64,000 bases of DNA, from assembly GCF_003853415.1 (NCBI RefSeq), contig NZ_QTPP01000029.1, positions 39,184-103,183 of the forward strand, in the 5' to 3' direction. This stretch comes from Burkholderia sp. Bp9142. GTDB taxonomy: Bacteria; Pseudomonadota; Gammaproteobacteria; Burkholderiales; Burkholderiaceae. The notes under the pieces were generated by a model. It was not told the origin of the DNA, did no database searches, and worked only from the letters and a program-made list of their open reading frames with translations. Position 1 is the first letter of the stretch, and every line of letters starts with the position of its first letter. Made by a program: the position numbers and the translations under genes. Below, in pieces: positions 26,807-35,480 of this stretch.

Positions 26807-27801
26807 CGCATCGGTCTCCTCAGCAACATCCACAGGAACACCGGTACGCCGATCAACGCGGTCATCACGCCGACCGGCAATTGCGCGGGCGCGATCGCGG
26901 TGCGCGCGAGCAGGTCGGCCGCCATCACGCCGCCGCCGCCCGCGAGCATCGCGGCGGGCAGCAGCATGCGCTGGTCGTTGCCGAATGCGAGCCGCAGCGC
27001 GTGCGGCACGACGAGGCCGACGAAGCCGATCGTGCCGGCCGTCGTCACCGCCGCCGCGGCGGCCAGCGACGCGACGAGGTAGATCCGCATGCGCAGCCGC
27101 GCGACCGGCACGCCGAGCGCGAGCGCGGTCGCGTCGCCGCGCAGCAGCACGTTCAACTGCGGCGCGGCCGGCAGCGCGACGCCCGCGGCCAGCAGCAGCG
27201 CGCCCGATGCGAACCACGGCGCCGTCACGCCGTTCAGGTCGCCCGTCAGCCAGAAGAGGATGCCACGCAGCCGCGCATCGGGCGCGAGCGACAGCAGCAG
27301 CGTGACGAGCGCGCCCCATCCGGCCGCGATCACGACGCCCGTGAGCAGCAACCGCGGCGACGCGTCGCGTGAATCGGCGCGCCACAGCTCGCGGCGGGCT
27401 AGCCCGAGCACGAGCGCGACCGACACGAGCGCGCCGGCGAACGCGGACGCATCGACGAGCCACCAGGCGGCGCCCGCGATCATCGAGACGAGCGCGAAGC
27501 CGGCCGCGCCGCCGGACACGCCGAGCACGTATGGCTCCGCGAGCGGATTGCGCAACAGCACCTGCAACAGCGCGCCGGCAAGCGCAAGCAGCGCGCCGCA
27601 CGCGAAGCCCGCAAGCGCGCGCGGCAGCCGCAGCGTGCGCACGATGTCGGCGAACAGCGCATCGCCACCGTGCGGCACGAGCGACGCGAGCGCCTGCCAT
27701 GGCGACATCGGCACGCTGCCGATCGACAGCGACGCGACGAACAGCAGCGCGACCGCGGCCGCGAGCACGGCCCAGATCGCGGCGGCACGCGCGGCGCTCA
27801 T
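26803..27801 (-). CDS. btuC: Cobalamin ABC transporter permease
   Basis: FecCD/BtuC-family permease, 332 residues from the chosen ATG at 27801 (MSAARAAAIWAVL), with about ten membrane helices and the conserved LLRNPLAEPYVLGVSGGAA and GTIGFVGLVVPHALR segments. The open frame continues 62 codons further upstream, but that stretch reads as the tail of a TonB-dependent receptor and not as a permease, so I set the start at 27801. No strong Shine-Dalgarno is seen there. Downstream genes overlap, so it heads the btuCD-cobTS arm. Confidence 0.9.
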   Translation of the reverse strand: MSAARAAAIWAVLAAAVALLFVASLSIGSVPMSPWQALASLVPHGGDALFADIVRTLRLPRALAGFACGALLALAGALLQVLLRNPLAEPYVLGVSGGAAGFALVSMIAGAAWWLVDASAFAGALVSVALVLGLARRELWRADSRDASPRLLLTGVVIAAGWGALVTLLLSLAPDARLRGILFWLTGDLNGVTAPWFASGALLLAAGVALPAAPQLNVLLRGDATALALGVPVARLRMRIYLVASLAAAAAVTTAGTIGFVGLVVPHALRLAFGNDQRMLLPAAMLAGGGGVMAADLLARTAIAPAQLPVGVMTALIGVPVFLWMLLRRPMR

Positions 27802-27839
27802 GCGGTGCGCGGCATCGTGCACGATGCGCGACACGCCGG

Positions 27840-28127
27840 CTGACCGCTGTTGCGGGCCGAGTGCGGCATGGGCGTCGCGCCTCGGCGCGTTGTAGGCATA
27901 CGCAAGCTCGTCATCCTTGTCGAACGGGTTGTTGCGCCGCGCGCCGGCCATACCGGCATGCGACGGCCGCGCCCCCTCGGGCCGCACCTTCGCGCAGCGG
28001 GCGTTCTGCGCAATATAGTGGAAGGCGCCGCATCGGGTCGATCGGCTTCCGCCGCAGTCTGCGCGACGGCGGCAAGCGGTGTGCCGCGGCGGGCGCCGAG
28101 CGCCGTGCGGACGATTGGGGTCAGCAT
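27840..28127 (-). pseudogene. btuB: Remnant of a btuB-type cobalamin receptor gene
   Basis: Between the riboswitch and btuC, where an outer-membrane cobalamin receptor is expected, only fragments remain. At about 27844-27933 the minus strand reads NNPFDKDDELAYAYNAPRR followed by DAHAALGPQQR, which closely resembles the C-terminal end of BtuB-type TonB-dependent receptors (a DKDY..AYGY.TPGR pattern) but lacks its stop and runs on into the btuC frame. In another frame, an ATG at 28127 opens a short signal-like segment (PLAAVAQTAAEADRPDAAPS). About 1.6 kb of receptor would be missing between them. The C-terminal match is convincing by eye; the N-terminal one is only suggestive. Confidence 0.6.
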
Positions 28128-28199
28128 CGAAGACAAGTCCCGTGAAACACTGCGCGCCCCGCTTCCCCGCAGGCCGCGCGTCATGAAGCCGTGCAGGCT

Positions 28200-28433
28200 C
28201 CTCGCCTCGGCCGGTATCCGGGCTGGCGGCGTACCGGCTCGCCTTCCCGCGCGTTTCACGCGCAGTGGCCCGCGCCCGCGTGCGACCTGCACGCGAAACG
28301 CGCCCGAGCCGGCCTGCATCATGCGACGCGGCCGCTTACCGTTGCGGGGGCAGCGCAGGTTGGCGATCTCCGGGCGGAGCGCGCGCCCTGCTTCCCGTTT
28401 AACCGCGCGACGCACGCGCGAGCACCGAGGCGG
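28200..28433 (-). promoter_or_regulatory. Cobalamin riboswitch
   Basis: Read on the minus strand, the segment holds the aptamer landmarks in order: a closing stem CGCCTCGG (28425-28432) pairing with CCGAGGCG (28203-28210); AAACGGGAAGCAGGG; the nearly invariant GCTGCCCCCGCAACGGTAAGC (28335-28355); GCCACTG; GGGAAGGCGAGCCGG; and the B12 box GCCAGCCCGGATACCGGCC (28209-28227). Binding of adenosylcobalamin would turn down the genes that follow: the btuB remnant, btuC, btuD, cobT, cobS and the phosphatase gene. Confidence 0.95.
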
Positions 28434-28620
28434 CGCCAGTTTAGGAGCGGGCCGCACGAGCGTCAAGAAAGCGGCCGGACGCGTGCCGGAAGCGCATCGC
28501 GCACGCGCCGGACCCGCGCATTCGCAGCAAGAAGCCGGGGTGTTACGACTGGAAACGTTACAGATGTCGGAATGCGCGTTATTCCGCGCTAAAATGCTGG
28601 GTCTTTAGAGGACGCAGCAA

Positions 28621-28971
28621 ATGCTCAACGAACTCGAAACCTTATCTCAAAATATTGGCCGTCTGATCTCGCTGAACAAGCGCTATCACTCGGAACGGCT
28701 CGCGCTCGAGGAGCAGGTCGCGCAAATGCGCGCGGAAGCGGACACCGTCCGCGCGGAACTCGCGCAACTGCGCGACGAACGCAATGCGCTCGCGGCCGAG
28801 CGCGACACGCTGTCGGCAAAGATCGACGACGCCCAGGTCAAACTGAACGCGATTCTCGAAAAGCTGCCGCGCACGAAGAGCGTGGAGCAAGCCGACAACC
28901 AGCTCGACCTGCTGGATGCGCAGGCGCGCACGGATAGCGACGACGCGGCCAGCCACGGAGAACATGCATGA
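28621..28971 (+). CDS. ZapB-like coiled-coil protein upstream of zapA
   Basis: 116 residues, almost wholly a coiled coil from about 5 to 85 (LALEEQVAQMRAEADTVRAE and similar heptads) with an acidic tail. It lies directly ahead of zapA and overlaps it as ATGA, as the small ZapB-like (TIGR02449-type) genes do in beta- and gamma-proteobacteria. A role bridging ZapA and the division ring or chromosome terminus is likely but inferred. GAGG lies 10 bases before the ATG, and a TAAAAT box at 28590-28595 may be the promoter. Confidence 0.82.
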   Translation: MLNELETLSQNIGRLISLNKRYHSERLALEEQVAQMRAEADTVRAELAQLRDERNALAAERDTLSAKIDDAQVKLNAILEKLPRTKSVEQADNQLDLLDAQARTDSDDAASHGEHA

Positions 28972-29282
28972 GCACCAAGCAGATCGAAGTCTCGATTCTC
29001 GGTCAGCCCTATCGGCTCGCCTGTTCGGCCGAGACCGAAGCGGCGCTGCTCGAGGCCGTCGCGCGCGTCGACGCCGAAATGTCGAAGATCCGCGCGAACA
29101 GCTCGGTGCGCGGCACCGATCGCATCGCGGTGATGGCGGCACTGTCGCTCGCATCCGAATTGCTGCGGCTGCAAACGAGCGTGCGGCACGGTGAAGCATT
29201 TCCGGCGGAAGAAATCCGTCGTACAATGCACCAGATGAACGAACAGCTCGGCGCGGTGCTCGCACAGCACGAGACGCAGTAA
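28968..29282 (+). CDS. zapA: Cell division protein ZapA
   Basis: 104-residue FtsZ-ring cross-linker. The N-terminal globular domain reads KQIEVSILGQPYRLACSAETE and the C-terminal part is a coiled coil (SELLRLQTSV, then EEIRRTMHQMNEQL). Start codon overlaps the preceding stop. As in E. coli, the 6S RNA gene follows directly. Confidence 0.95.
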   Translation: MSTKQIEVSILGQPYRLACSAETEAALLEAVARVDAEMSKIRANSSVRGTDRIAVMAALSLASELLRLQTSVRHGEAFPAEEIRRTMHQMNEQLGAVLAQHETQ

Positions 29283-29361
29283 GGTTTGATCGATGCGTCG
29301 ATTCCCCTTGATCTCGGCGATCAACGGTGGTCAAATTGGCGCAACGAAACACAGTTCAGTC

Positions 29362-29543
29362 AGCTTCCCTGCCTGGTTCGCCAAGGTCATATATTCCTTG
29401 AACCAATGCCATGTGCACGGTTGCGGAAATTTGTAGCACGGGCGCGCGCGTCACTCTGTCTGATGTACCCGATGTGCTGCTAACTGCGACCAATTCTGAA
29501 CCTCAGGTTCAGGATGCCGGCCTAGCGGCCAAGGCGGGGACCT
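29362..29543 (+). ncRNA. ssrS: 6S RNA
   Basis: About 182 nt, in the conserved place after zapA. The closing stem is formed by CTTCCCTGCC near the 5' end and GGCGGGGA near the 3' end. The 3' half carries the typical CTGAACCTCAGGTTCAG hairpin, and a large central bubble lies between. 6S RNA mimics open promoter DNA and binds sigma-70 RNA polymerase in stationary phase. Ends are set from the base pairing and may be off by several bases. A separate small stem, TTGATC/GATCAA, is at 29308-29324. Confidence 0.88.
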
Positions 29544-29547
29544 ATTC

Positions 29548-29583
29548 AACGGCATCGGGCGAGTCCCGATGCCGTTTCCTTTT
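29548..29583 (+). terminator. Intrinsic terminator after 6S RNA
   Basis: AACGGCATCGGG pairs with CCCGATGCCGTT (12 bp, 5-base loop) followed by TCCTTTT. It probably ends the primary 6S transcript, 32 bases ahead of the EVE-domain gene. Confidence 0.85.
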
Positions 29584-29614
29584 GCAGCGGCCCTTTCTGC
29601 GTCGATCACGATCC

Positions 29615-30076
29615 ATGCAATACTGGCTGATGAAGTCCGAACCGGACGAAGCAAGCATCGACGATCTCGCGCACGCGCCGCAGCACTCGCTGCCCTGGAC
29701 CGGCGTGCGCAACTATCAGGCGCGCAATTTCATGCGCGATACGATGACGGTCGGTGACGGCGTGCTGTTCTATCACTCGAGCTGCCCCGAGCCGGGCATC
29801 GCGGGCCTCGCCGAAGTCTCGTCGACGCCCTACCCCGATCCCACCCAGTTCGATCCGAAAAGCCCTTATTACGATCCGAAGTCGACGCAGGAAGCACCGC
29901 GCTGGCTGCTCGTCGACGTGCGCTTCGTGAAAAAGTCGCCGCTCGTGCCGCTCGCCGCGCTGCGCGAACACGACGAACTCGCCGACATGCGCGTGCTCGC
30001 ACGCGGCAACCGGCTGTCGATCACGCCCGTCACGCGCGCCGAATGGCGCTTCATCACCGAAAAGCTGATGAAGTAG
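29615..30076 (+). CDS. EVE-domain protein
   Basis: 153 residues forming a single EVE/PUA-like domain: starts MQYWLMKSEPDEASIDDL, then WTGVRNYQARNFMRD and GDGVLFYHSSC, which line the aromatic pocket. Proteins of this family bind modified bases in nucleic acids; the cellular role is unsettled. The ATG at 29615 was chosen because the domain begins there; sequence upstream in frame is the 6S RNA gene. Confidence 0.92.
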   Translation: MQYWLMKSEPDEASIDDLAHAPQHSLPWTGVRNYQARNFMRDTMTVGDGVLFYHSSCPEPGIAGLAEVSSTPYPDPTQFDPKSPYYDPKSTQEAPRWLLVDVRFVKKSPLVPLAALREHDELADMRVLARGNRLSITPVTRAEWRFITEKLMK

Positions 30077-30269
30077 GCGCACGCGGTAAACGCACGCCAA
30101 ACGTCAAATCCGGTCAACACGCGCCACCGCCACGGAACTCGCGGCGCGTTCGCGCGGCCTAAGCAACCGCTGTCGTCCGATCGGGCCGACGGCCGTTTTT
30201 TCGTCGCGCGGTACGCCCGCGTCGCGCACGCGTGATCCGCGTGCGCGCCCTCGCACAAGGAGTCCAACA

Positions 30270-31010
30270 ATGACCAAGAAATCCGCACTCGCGCTGTCGC
30301 TCGCCCTCGCCGCCGCCATGCCCGTCGCGCTGACGCTCGCGTCGCCGGCCGCGCACGCGCAGACCGCGAACCCGCACTTTCCGGAGCCGGCGGGCGTGCT
30401 GTCGCTGTCGTCGCAGGCCAGCGCCGACGTGCCGCAGGACATCATCCACATCACGCTGTTCTACGAACAGCAGGCGAAGGATCCGGGCAGCCTGACGTCA
30501 GCGCTGAACCAGCGCGCCGATGCGGCGCTCGCTCAGGCGAAGGGCGTATCGGGCGTCAGCGCGCATACCGGCGCGTTCTCCGTGTATCCGAGCACCGATC
30601 GCGACGGCAAGATCTCCGCATGGCGCGGCCGTACCGAAGTCGTGCTCGAATCGCGCGATTTCGCGGCGGCGTCGAAGCTCGCGGGCCAGTTGTCGAACCA
30701 GATGCAGATCGCGAACGTCGAGTTCTCGCTGTCGCCCGAAGCGCAGCGCGCGGCCGAGCAGAAACTCACGACCGAGGCGATCAAGTCGTTCCGCGCACGC
30801 GCGGACGAAGCCGCGAAGGCCTTCGGCTACAGCAGCTACTCGATCCGCGACGTGAACGTCGGCGGCGGCCGCAACGTGCAGCCGTACCCGCGCATGATGG
30901 CGATGGCCGCGGCGCCGATGGACAGCGCGAAGATGAGCGCGCCGATCTCGGTCGAAGGCGGCAAGGCGACCGTGTCGGTCACGGTCAACGGCTCGGTGCA
31001 GATGAAGTAA
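30270..31010 (+). CDS. SIMPL/DUF541-domain periplasmic protein
   Basis: 246 residues with a signal peptide (cleavage after AAHAQ region, about residue 31) and one SIMPL domain, seen in GVLSLSSQASADVPQDIIHITL, the YPSTDRDGKISAWRGRTEVVLES segment and the C-terminal KATVSVTVNGSVQMK. The family includes oxidative-stress-related periplasmic proteins such as E. coli YggE; the biochemical function is unknown. The ATG at 30270 follows AAGGAG. Its own terminator follows. Confidence 0.9.
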   Translation: MTKKSALALSLALAAAMPVALTLASPAAHAQTANPHFPEPAGVLSLSSQASADVPQDIIHITLFYEQQAKDPGSLTSALNQRADAALAQAKGVSGVSAHTGAFSVYPSTDRDGKISAWRGRTEVVLESRDFAAASKLAGQLSNQMQIANVEFSLSPEAQRAAEQKLTTEAIKSFRARADEAAKAFGYSSYSIRDVNVGGGRNVQPYPRMMAMAAAPMDSAKMSAPISVEGGKATVSVTVNGSVQMK

Positions 31011-31041
31011 CGCGCATCGCGCTGCGCACGGCAGATGCGAA

Positions 31042-31070
31042 AACGCCGGCCCTCGGGCCGGCGTTTTTCG
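31042..31070 (+). terminator. Intrinsic terminator after the SIMPL gene
   Basis: AACGCCGGCC pairs with GGCCGGCGTT around CTCG, with a run of five T ending in TTTTTCG. The four A on the far side may give weak activity for the convergent lgt transcript. Confidence 0.88.
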
Positions 31071-31175
31071 TTCGAGATTCCGCGATCGATGCACATGCCG
31101 ATCTTGCGCATCGGCATCGCATCATGCGTCACGCGTCAATCACGCGTCATGCAGCTCGCGCATGACGCAACCGCA

Positions 31176-32066
31176 TCACGCGGCCGCAGTCGCCGCGCGG
31201 CGGCGATACGCCCACACCAGCAACCCGATGCCCGCGAGGATCATCGGCAGCGACAGCCACTGCCCCATCGACAGGCCGAGCGCGAGCAGGCCGAGGAAGT
31301 CGTCCGGTTCGCGCGCGAATTCGACCGTGAAGCGCGCGAGCCCGTAGCCGATCAGGAACAGCGCGGACACCGCGCCCATCGGCCGCGGCTTGCGCGAGAA
31401 GAAGAACAGCACGAAGAACAGCGCAATGCCCTCGAGCGCGATTTCGTAGAGCTGCGAAGGATGGCGCGGCAGCATCTGGTACTGCATGAACACGTCGGCG
31501 AGATGCCACTTCTCGACGAGCGCCGGATGCTTCGGCAGCCATGCCGCGTCGTCGCGCATCGCGCCCGGGAACAGCATCGCCCACGGCGCGTTCGGATCGG
31601 TCACGCGGCCCCACAGCTCGCCGTTGATGAAGTTGCCGAGCCGGCCGGCCGCGAGCCCCGTCGGCACCATCGGCGCGACGAAATCGGTGACCTGCAGCCA
31701 GTGGCGCTTGCGCTGCCACGCGAACAGCGCCATCGCGAGCGTCACGCCGAGGAAGCCGCCGTGGAACGACATCCCGCCCTCCCACACCTTGAACACGTCG
31801 AGCGGATGCGAGAAGTAGAAGTCGGCCTTGTAGAACAGCACGTAGCCGAGGCGGCCGCCGAGCACGGTGCCAAGCACGCCGTAGAACATCATGTCGTCGA
31901 TGTCCTTCGCGGTCCAGCCCTGCGCCGCGACATGCGGCAGCTTCAGGCGGATCCGGCCGACGACGATCGCCGCGATGAAGCCGACGAGATACATGAGGCC
32001 GTACCAGCGCACGGCCAGCGGCCCGAGATGGATCGCTACGGGGTCGAAATTCGGGTGAATGATCAT
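31176..32066 (-). CDS. lgt: Prolipoprotein diacylglyceryl transferase
   Basis: Inner-membrane enzyme that adds diacylglycerol from phosphatidylglycerol to the lipobox cysteine, the first step in maturing lipoproteins such as those at 2522, 4636 and 50019. 296 residues with about seven membrane helices. The Lgt signature GRLGNFINGELWGR is near 140 and HGGFLG near 100. ATG at 32066; a clear early HPNFDP segment supports the start. Confidence 0.97.
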   Translation of the reverse strand: MIIHPNFDPVAIHLGPLAVRWYGLMYLVGFIAAIVVGRIRLKLPHVAAQGWTAKDIDDMMFYGVLGTVLGGRLGYVLFYKADFYFSHPLDVFKVWEGGMSFHGGFLGVTLAMALFAWQRKRHWLQVTDFVAPMVPTGLAAGRLGNFINGELWGRVTDPNAPWAMLFPGAMRDDAAWLPKHPALVEKWHLADVFMQYQMLPRHPSQLYEIALEGIALFFVLFFFSRKPRPMGAVSALFLIGYGLARFTVEFAREPDDFLGLLALGLSMGQWLSLPMILAGIGLLVWAYRRRAATAAA

Positions 32067-32155
32067 GGGTTAGCGATGAAGTTTTCGAATGCGGTATGGC
32101 GCTCGCACCGGCGCCGCACCGCGCATTGGACGGCGCCGGCGCGCCATCGTTCGCA

Positions 32156-33073
32156 TCACGCGGCGAGACCGTGCGCGCGCACGACGTCGATGAAGCCGGC
32201 GAGCACGGGGCTGACATCGCCCGTGCGCCACACGAGGCCCGTCTCGACGACCGGCGCGCCGCCGGCGAGCGGCCGGTAGACCACGCCGGTGCGCCGCAGG
32301 TTACACAGCGACTGCGGCACCAGTGCGACGCCCATGCCAGCCGACACGAGGCTGACGATCGTCTGCATCTGGATCGCCTCCTGGCCGATGCGCGGGGTTT
32401 CGCCTGCCGCGCCGTAGCAGCCCGTAATGATGTCATAAAAGCCGGGCGCCAAACGGCGCGGGAAGATCACGAGCGGCAGCGCGGCCACGTCGGCCAGATG
32501 CACGGGTTCGTCCTCGGGCAGGTCGGGCGCCGCGGCCGCCGGCATTGCGACCACCAGCGGCTCGCGCACGACCGGCAGGTACGACAGCCCGGCCGCGTGC
32601 CGCGGCGGCACCGGCGGAATCACGAGCCCCGCGTCGATACGGCCCGCGACGAGTTCGTCGATCTGCACGTCGCTCGTCGCCTCCGCGAGCTGCAGCCGCA
32701 CCTGCGGATAGCGCGCGCCGAATGCGCGCAGCAGCGACGGCAGCAGTCCGTAATCGGCCGTCGACACGAACGCAAGCGACAGCGAGCCGGCTTCGCCGCG
32801 CGCGAGGCGCCGCGCGAGCGGCGGCAGCGCGTCGGCCGACGCGAGCAGCCGGCGCACGTCAGGCAGCAGCGCCGCGCCGACCGCCGTCAGCGCGACCGAG
32901 CGCTTGGTGCGCACGAACAGCGCGACGCCGAGCGCATCCTCGAGCGCCCGGATCGCCTGCGACAGCGGCGGCTGCGTCATCGACAGGCGCTCGGCCGCAC
33001 GGCCGAAATGGCGCTCGTCGGCAACGGTCACGAAATAGCGCCACTGGCGCAGGTCGGGCGTCGGGTCGGCCAT
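32156..33073 (-). CDS. LysR-family regulator divergent from ilvD
   Basis: 305 residues: an N-terminal winged helix-turn-helix (about 10-68, RHFGRAAERLSMTQPPLSQAI) and a periplasmic-binding-like effector domain. It is transcribed away from ilvD with 135 bases between starts and a dyad in that gap, so it probably controls ilvD, itself or both. The effector is unknown; a pathway intermediate of branched-chain amino acid synthesis would make sense. Confidence 0.9.
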   Translation of the reverse strand: MADPTPDLRQWRYFVTVADERHFGRAAERLSMTQPPLSQAIRALEDALGVALFVRTKRSVALTAVGAALLPDVRRLLASADALPPLARRLARGEAGSLSLAFVSTADYGLLPSLLRAFGARYPQVRLQLAEATSDVQIDELVAGRIDAGLVIPPVPPRHAAGLSYLPVVREPLVVAMPAAAAPDLPEDEPVHLADVAALPLVIFPRRLAPGFYDIITGCYGAAGETPRIGQEAIQMQTIVSLVSAGMGVALVPQSLCNLRRTGVVYRPLAGGAPVVETGLVWRTGDVSPVLAGFIDVVRAHGLAA

Positions 33074-33118
33074 GCCTCACTCATTCGCAAAACGACTTAA
33101 TAAGCGACAAATAATATA

Positions 33119-33131
33119 TTGGACATTCCAA
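33119..33131. promoter_or_regulatory. Dyad between the LysR gene and ilvD
   Basis: TTGGA-CAT-TCCAA is a perfect inverted repeat in the divergent promoter region, next to an A/T-rich tract (ATAATATATT). LysR regulators typically bind such T-N11-A dyads upstream of the target. Confidence 0.55.
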
Positions 33132-33208
33132 ACGGGAAACTCCATTCTTGATTGATCCGAACCGGCGCGCCGTTCGCGGGCGTCGCCAATACAACGATGG
33201 AGTCCCCC

Positions 33209-34882
33209 ATGCCGTACAACCGCCGCTCGAAGCACATCACGCAAGGCGTGGCCCGTTCGCCGAACCGCTCGATGTATTACGCCCTCGGCTACCAGAAGGA
33301 CGATTTCGACAAGCCGATGATCGGCATCGCGAACGGTCACTCGACGATCACACCCTGCAACTCCGGCCTGCAGCGGCTGTCGGACGCGGCCGTCGCGGCG
33401 GTCAAGGCGGCCGACGCGAACCCGCAGATCTTCGGCACGCCGACAATCTCCGACGGCATGTCGATGGGCACCGAGGGGATGAAGTACTCGCTCGTGTCGC
33501 GCGAAGTGATCGCCGACTGCATCGAGACCTGTGTGCAGGGCCAGTGGATGGACGGCGTGGTGGTGGTCGGCGGCTGCGACAAGAACATGCCGGGCGGGAT
33601 GATCGCGCTCGCGCGCCTGAACGTGCCGGGCATCTACGTGTACGGCGGCACGATCCGCCCCGGCCACTGGAAGGGCCGCGACCTGACGATCGTGTCGTCG
33701 TTCGAGGCGGTCGGCGAGTTCACCGCGGGCCGGATGTCGCAGGAGGATTTCGAAGGGGTCGAGCGGAACGCGTGCCCGACGTCGGGGTCGTGCGGCGGGA
33801 TGTATACCGCAAACACGATGAGCTCGTCGTTCGAGGCGCTCGGCATGTCGCTGATGTACTCGTCGACGATGGCGAACCCCGACCAGGAGAAGGTCGATTC
33901 GGCCGCCGAATCGGCGCGCGTGCTGGTCGAGGCCGTGAAGCGCGACCTGAAGCCGCGCGACATCATCACGAAGGCGTCGATCGAGAACGCGGTGTCGCTG
34001 ATCATGGCGACCGGCGGCTCGACCAACGCGGTGCTGCACTATCTCGCGATCGCGCACGCGGCCGAGGTCGACTGGACGATCGACGACTTCGAGCGCATCC
34101 GCAAGCGCGTGCCGGTGATCTGCGACCTGAAGCCGTCGGGCCAGTACGTCGCGACCGACCTGCACCAGGCCGGCGGCATCCCGCAGGTGCTGCGGATCCT
34201 GCTCGATGCCGGGCTGCTGCACGGCGACTGCATGACGATCACGGGCCGCACGATCGCCGAGGAACTGAAGGATGTGCCGGGCGTGCCGCGCGCGGACCAG
34301 CAGGTCATCTTCCCGATCGATCGGGCGCTGTACAAGGAAGGCCATCTCGCGATCCTGAAGGGCAACCTCGCGGAAGATGGCGCGGTCGCGAAGATCACCG
34401 GCCTGAAGAACCCGGTGATCACGGGCCCGGCGCGTGTGTTCGACGACGAGCAAAGCGCGATGGACGCGATCCTCGCCGACCGGATTCGCGCGGGCGACGT
34501 GCTGGTGCTGCGCTATCTCGGCCCGCAAGGCGGCCCCGGCATGCCGGAAATGCTCGCGCCGACATCGGCGATCATCGGCAAGGGGCTCGGCGAATCGGTC
34601 GGTTTCATCACGGACGGCCGCTTCTCGGGCGGCACCTGGGGAATGGTGGTCGGCCACGTCGCGCCCGAGGCGTTCGTCGGCGGCACGATCGCGCTCGTGC
34701 AGGAAGGCGATTCGATCACGATCGATGCGCACCGGCTGGTGCTGCAGCTGAACGTCGACGACGCCGAGCTCGCGCGCCGGCGCGCCGCGTGGAAGCAGCC
34801 GGCGCCGCGCTACACGCGCGGCGTGCTCGCCAAGTATGCGGCCCTGGCCCGCCCGGCGAACAAGGGTGCCGTCACCGGCTGA
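33209..34882 (+). CDS. ilvD: Dihydroxy-acid dehydratase
   Basis: Dehydrates dihydroxy-isovalerate and dihydroxy-methylvalerate in valine, isoleucine and leucine synthesis. 557 residues. Cluster cysteines are Cys50 (TPCNSG), Cys123 (GGCDKNMPGG, with the modified Lys125) and Cys195 (GSCGGMYTANTM), the three-cysteine pattern of the [2Fe-2S] subclass. The start at 33209 has GGAG six bases upstream; an ATG at 33197 lacks a ribosome-binding site. Confidence 0.97.
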   Translation: MPYNRRSKHITQGVARSPNRSMYYALGYQKDDFDKPMIGIANGHSTITPCNSGLQRLSDAAVAAVKAADANPQIFGTPTISDGMSMGTEGMKYSLVSREVIADCIETCVQGQWMDGVVVVGGCDKNMPGGMIALARLNVPGIYVYGGTIRPGHWKGRDLTIVSSFEAVGEFTAGRMSQEDFEGVERNACPTSGSCGGMYTANTMSSSFEALGMSLMYSSTMANPDQEKVDSAAESARVLVEAVKRDLKPRDIITKASIENAVSLIMATGGSTNAVLHYLAIAHAAEVDWTIDDFERIRKRVPVICDLKPSGQYVATDLHQAGGIPQVLRILLDAGLLHGDCMTITGRTIAEELKDVPGVPRADQQVIFPIDRALYKEGHLAILKGNLAEDGAVAKITGLKNPVITGPARVFDDEQSAMDAILADRIRAGDVLVLRYLGPQGGPGMPEMLAPTSAIIGKGLGESVGFITDGRFSGGTWGMVVGHVAPEAFVGGTIALVQEGDSITIDAHRLVLQLNVDDAELARRRAAWKQPAPRYTRGVLAKYAALARPANKGAVTG

Positions 34883-35007
34883 TGCGGCGCGCGGGGCATG
34901 CGACCCCATTGCGGACGGCCGCCGCGGAAACGCGCAAAACGCGCGTTCCCTTTGCTTTTATAATGCGCGGACCGTGAAGCCGGCCGTCCCCGCCGGCGGA
35001 GAACTGC

Positions 35008-35337
35008 ATGAAACAGACGATATTGCGCGCGCTGCTCGCGACGCTGCTGACCGGCAGCACGGCGGCCGCGCACGCCGACCCGGCCGGCGACGGGCTCGCG
35101 CTCGCGCAGCGCAAGAACTGCATGGCCTGCCATGCGGTCAGCAAGCCGCTGATGGGCCCGTCGTTCCACGACATCGCCGGCAAGTACGCGGCGCGCGCCG
35201 ATGCGGCCGACTACCTCGCGCAATCGATCGTGAAGGGCAGTGTCGGGGTGTGGAGCAGCGTGCCGATGCCCGCCAATACACAGCTGACGAGCGCCGAAGC
35301 GCGCACGCTCGCGCAGTGGGTGCTGTCGCTGCATTGA
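35008..35337 (+). CDS. Small periplasmic cytochrome c (c551/c552 type)
   Basis: 109 residues with a signal peptide ending AAAHA. The single haem site CMACH is at 38-42, and Met87 in VPMPAN is the likely sixth ligand. It is a class I cytochrome acting as a periplasmic electron shuttle; no partner oxidase is encoded nearby. The ATG at 35008 follows GGCGGAG. Confidence 0.93.
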   Translation: MKQTILRALLATLLTGSTAAAHADPAGDGLALAQRKNCMACHAVSKPLMGPSFHDIAGKYAARADAADYLAQSIVKGSVGVWSSVPMPANTQLTSAEARTLAQWVLSLH

Positions 35338-35480
35338 ACCGGATGAGCGGGCGCGTGCACGCGCGCTGCGCTTGTTCGCCGGGCTCGGCGCCGCGCGCCT
35401 CGATATGACCGGGTCGGCGAGCGTCATCGACGGTGACCGGAGCCGCGTCCGCGGTTCCGGCGCACGAAACGATCGTGCGC

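Noticed and set aside
26803..27987. btuC as a 394-residue protein
   Set aside because: The extra N-terminus is not membrane-permease-like and matches a receptor tail, so the shorter start was used.
28191..28592. Several open frames on both strands over the riboswitch
   Set aside because: The sequence is fully explained by the aptamer; the frames lack ribosome-binding sites and family matches.
29411..29614. N-terminal extension of the EVE-domain protein
   Set aside because: It would overlap the 6S RNA and its terminator; the EVE domain begins exactly at 29615.
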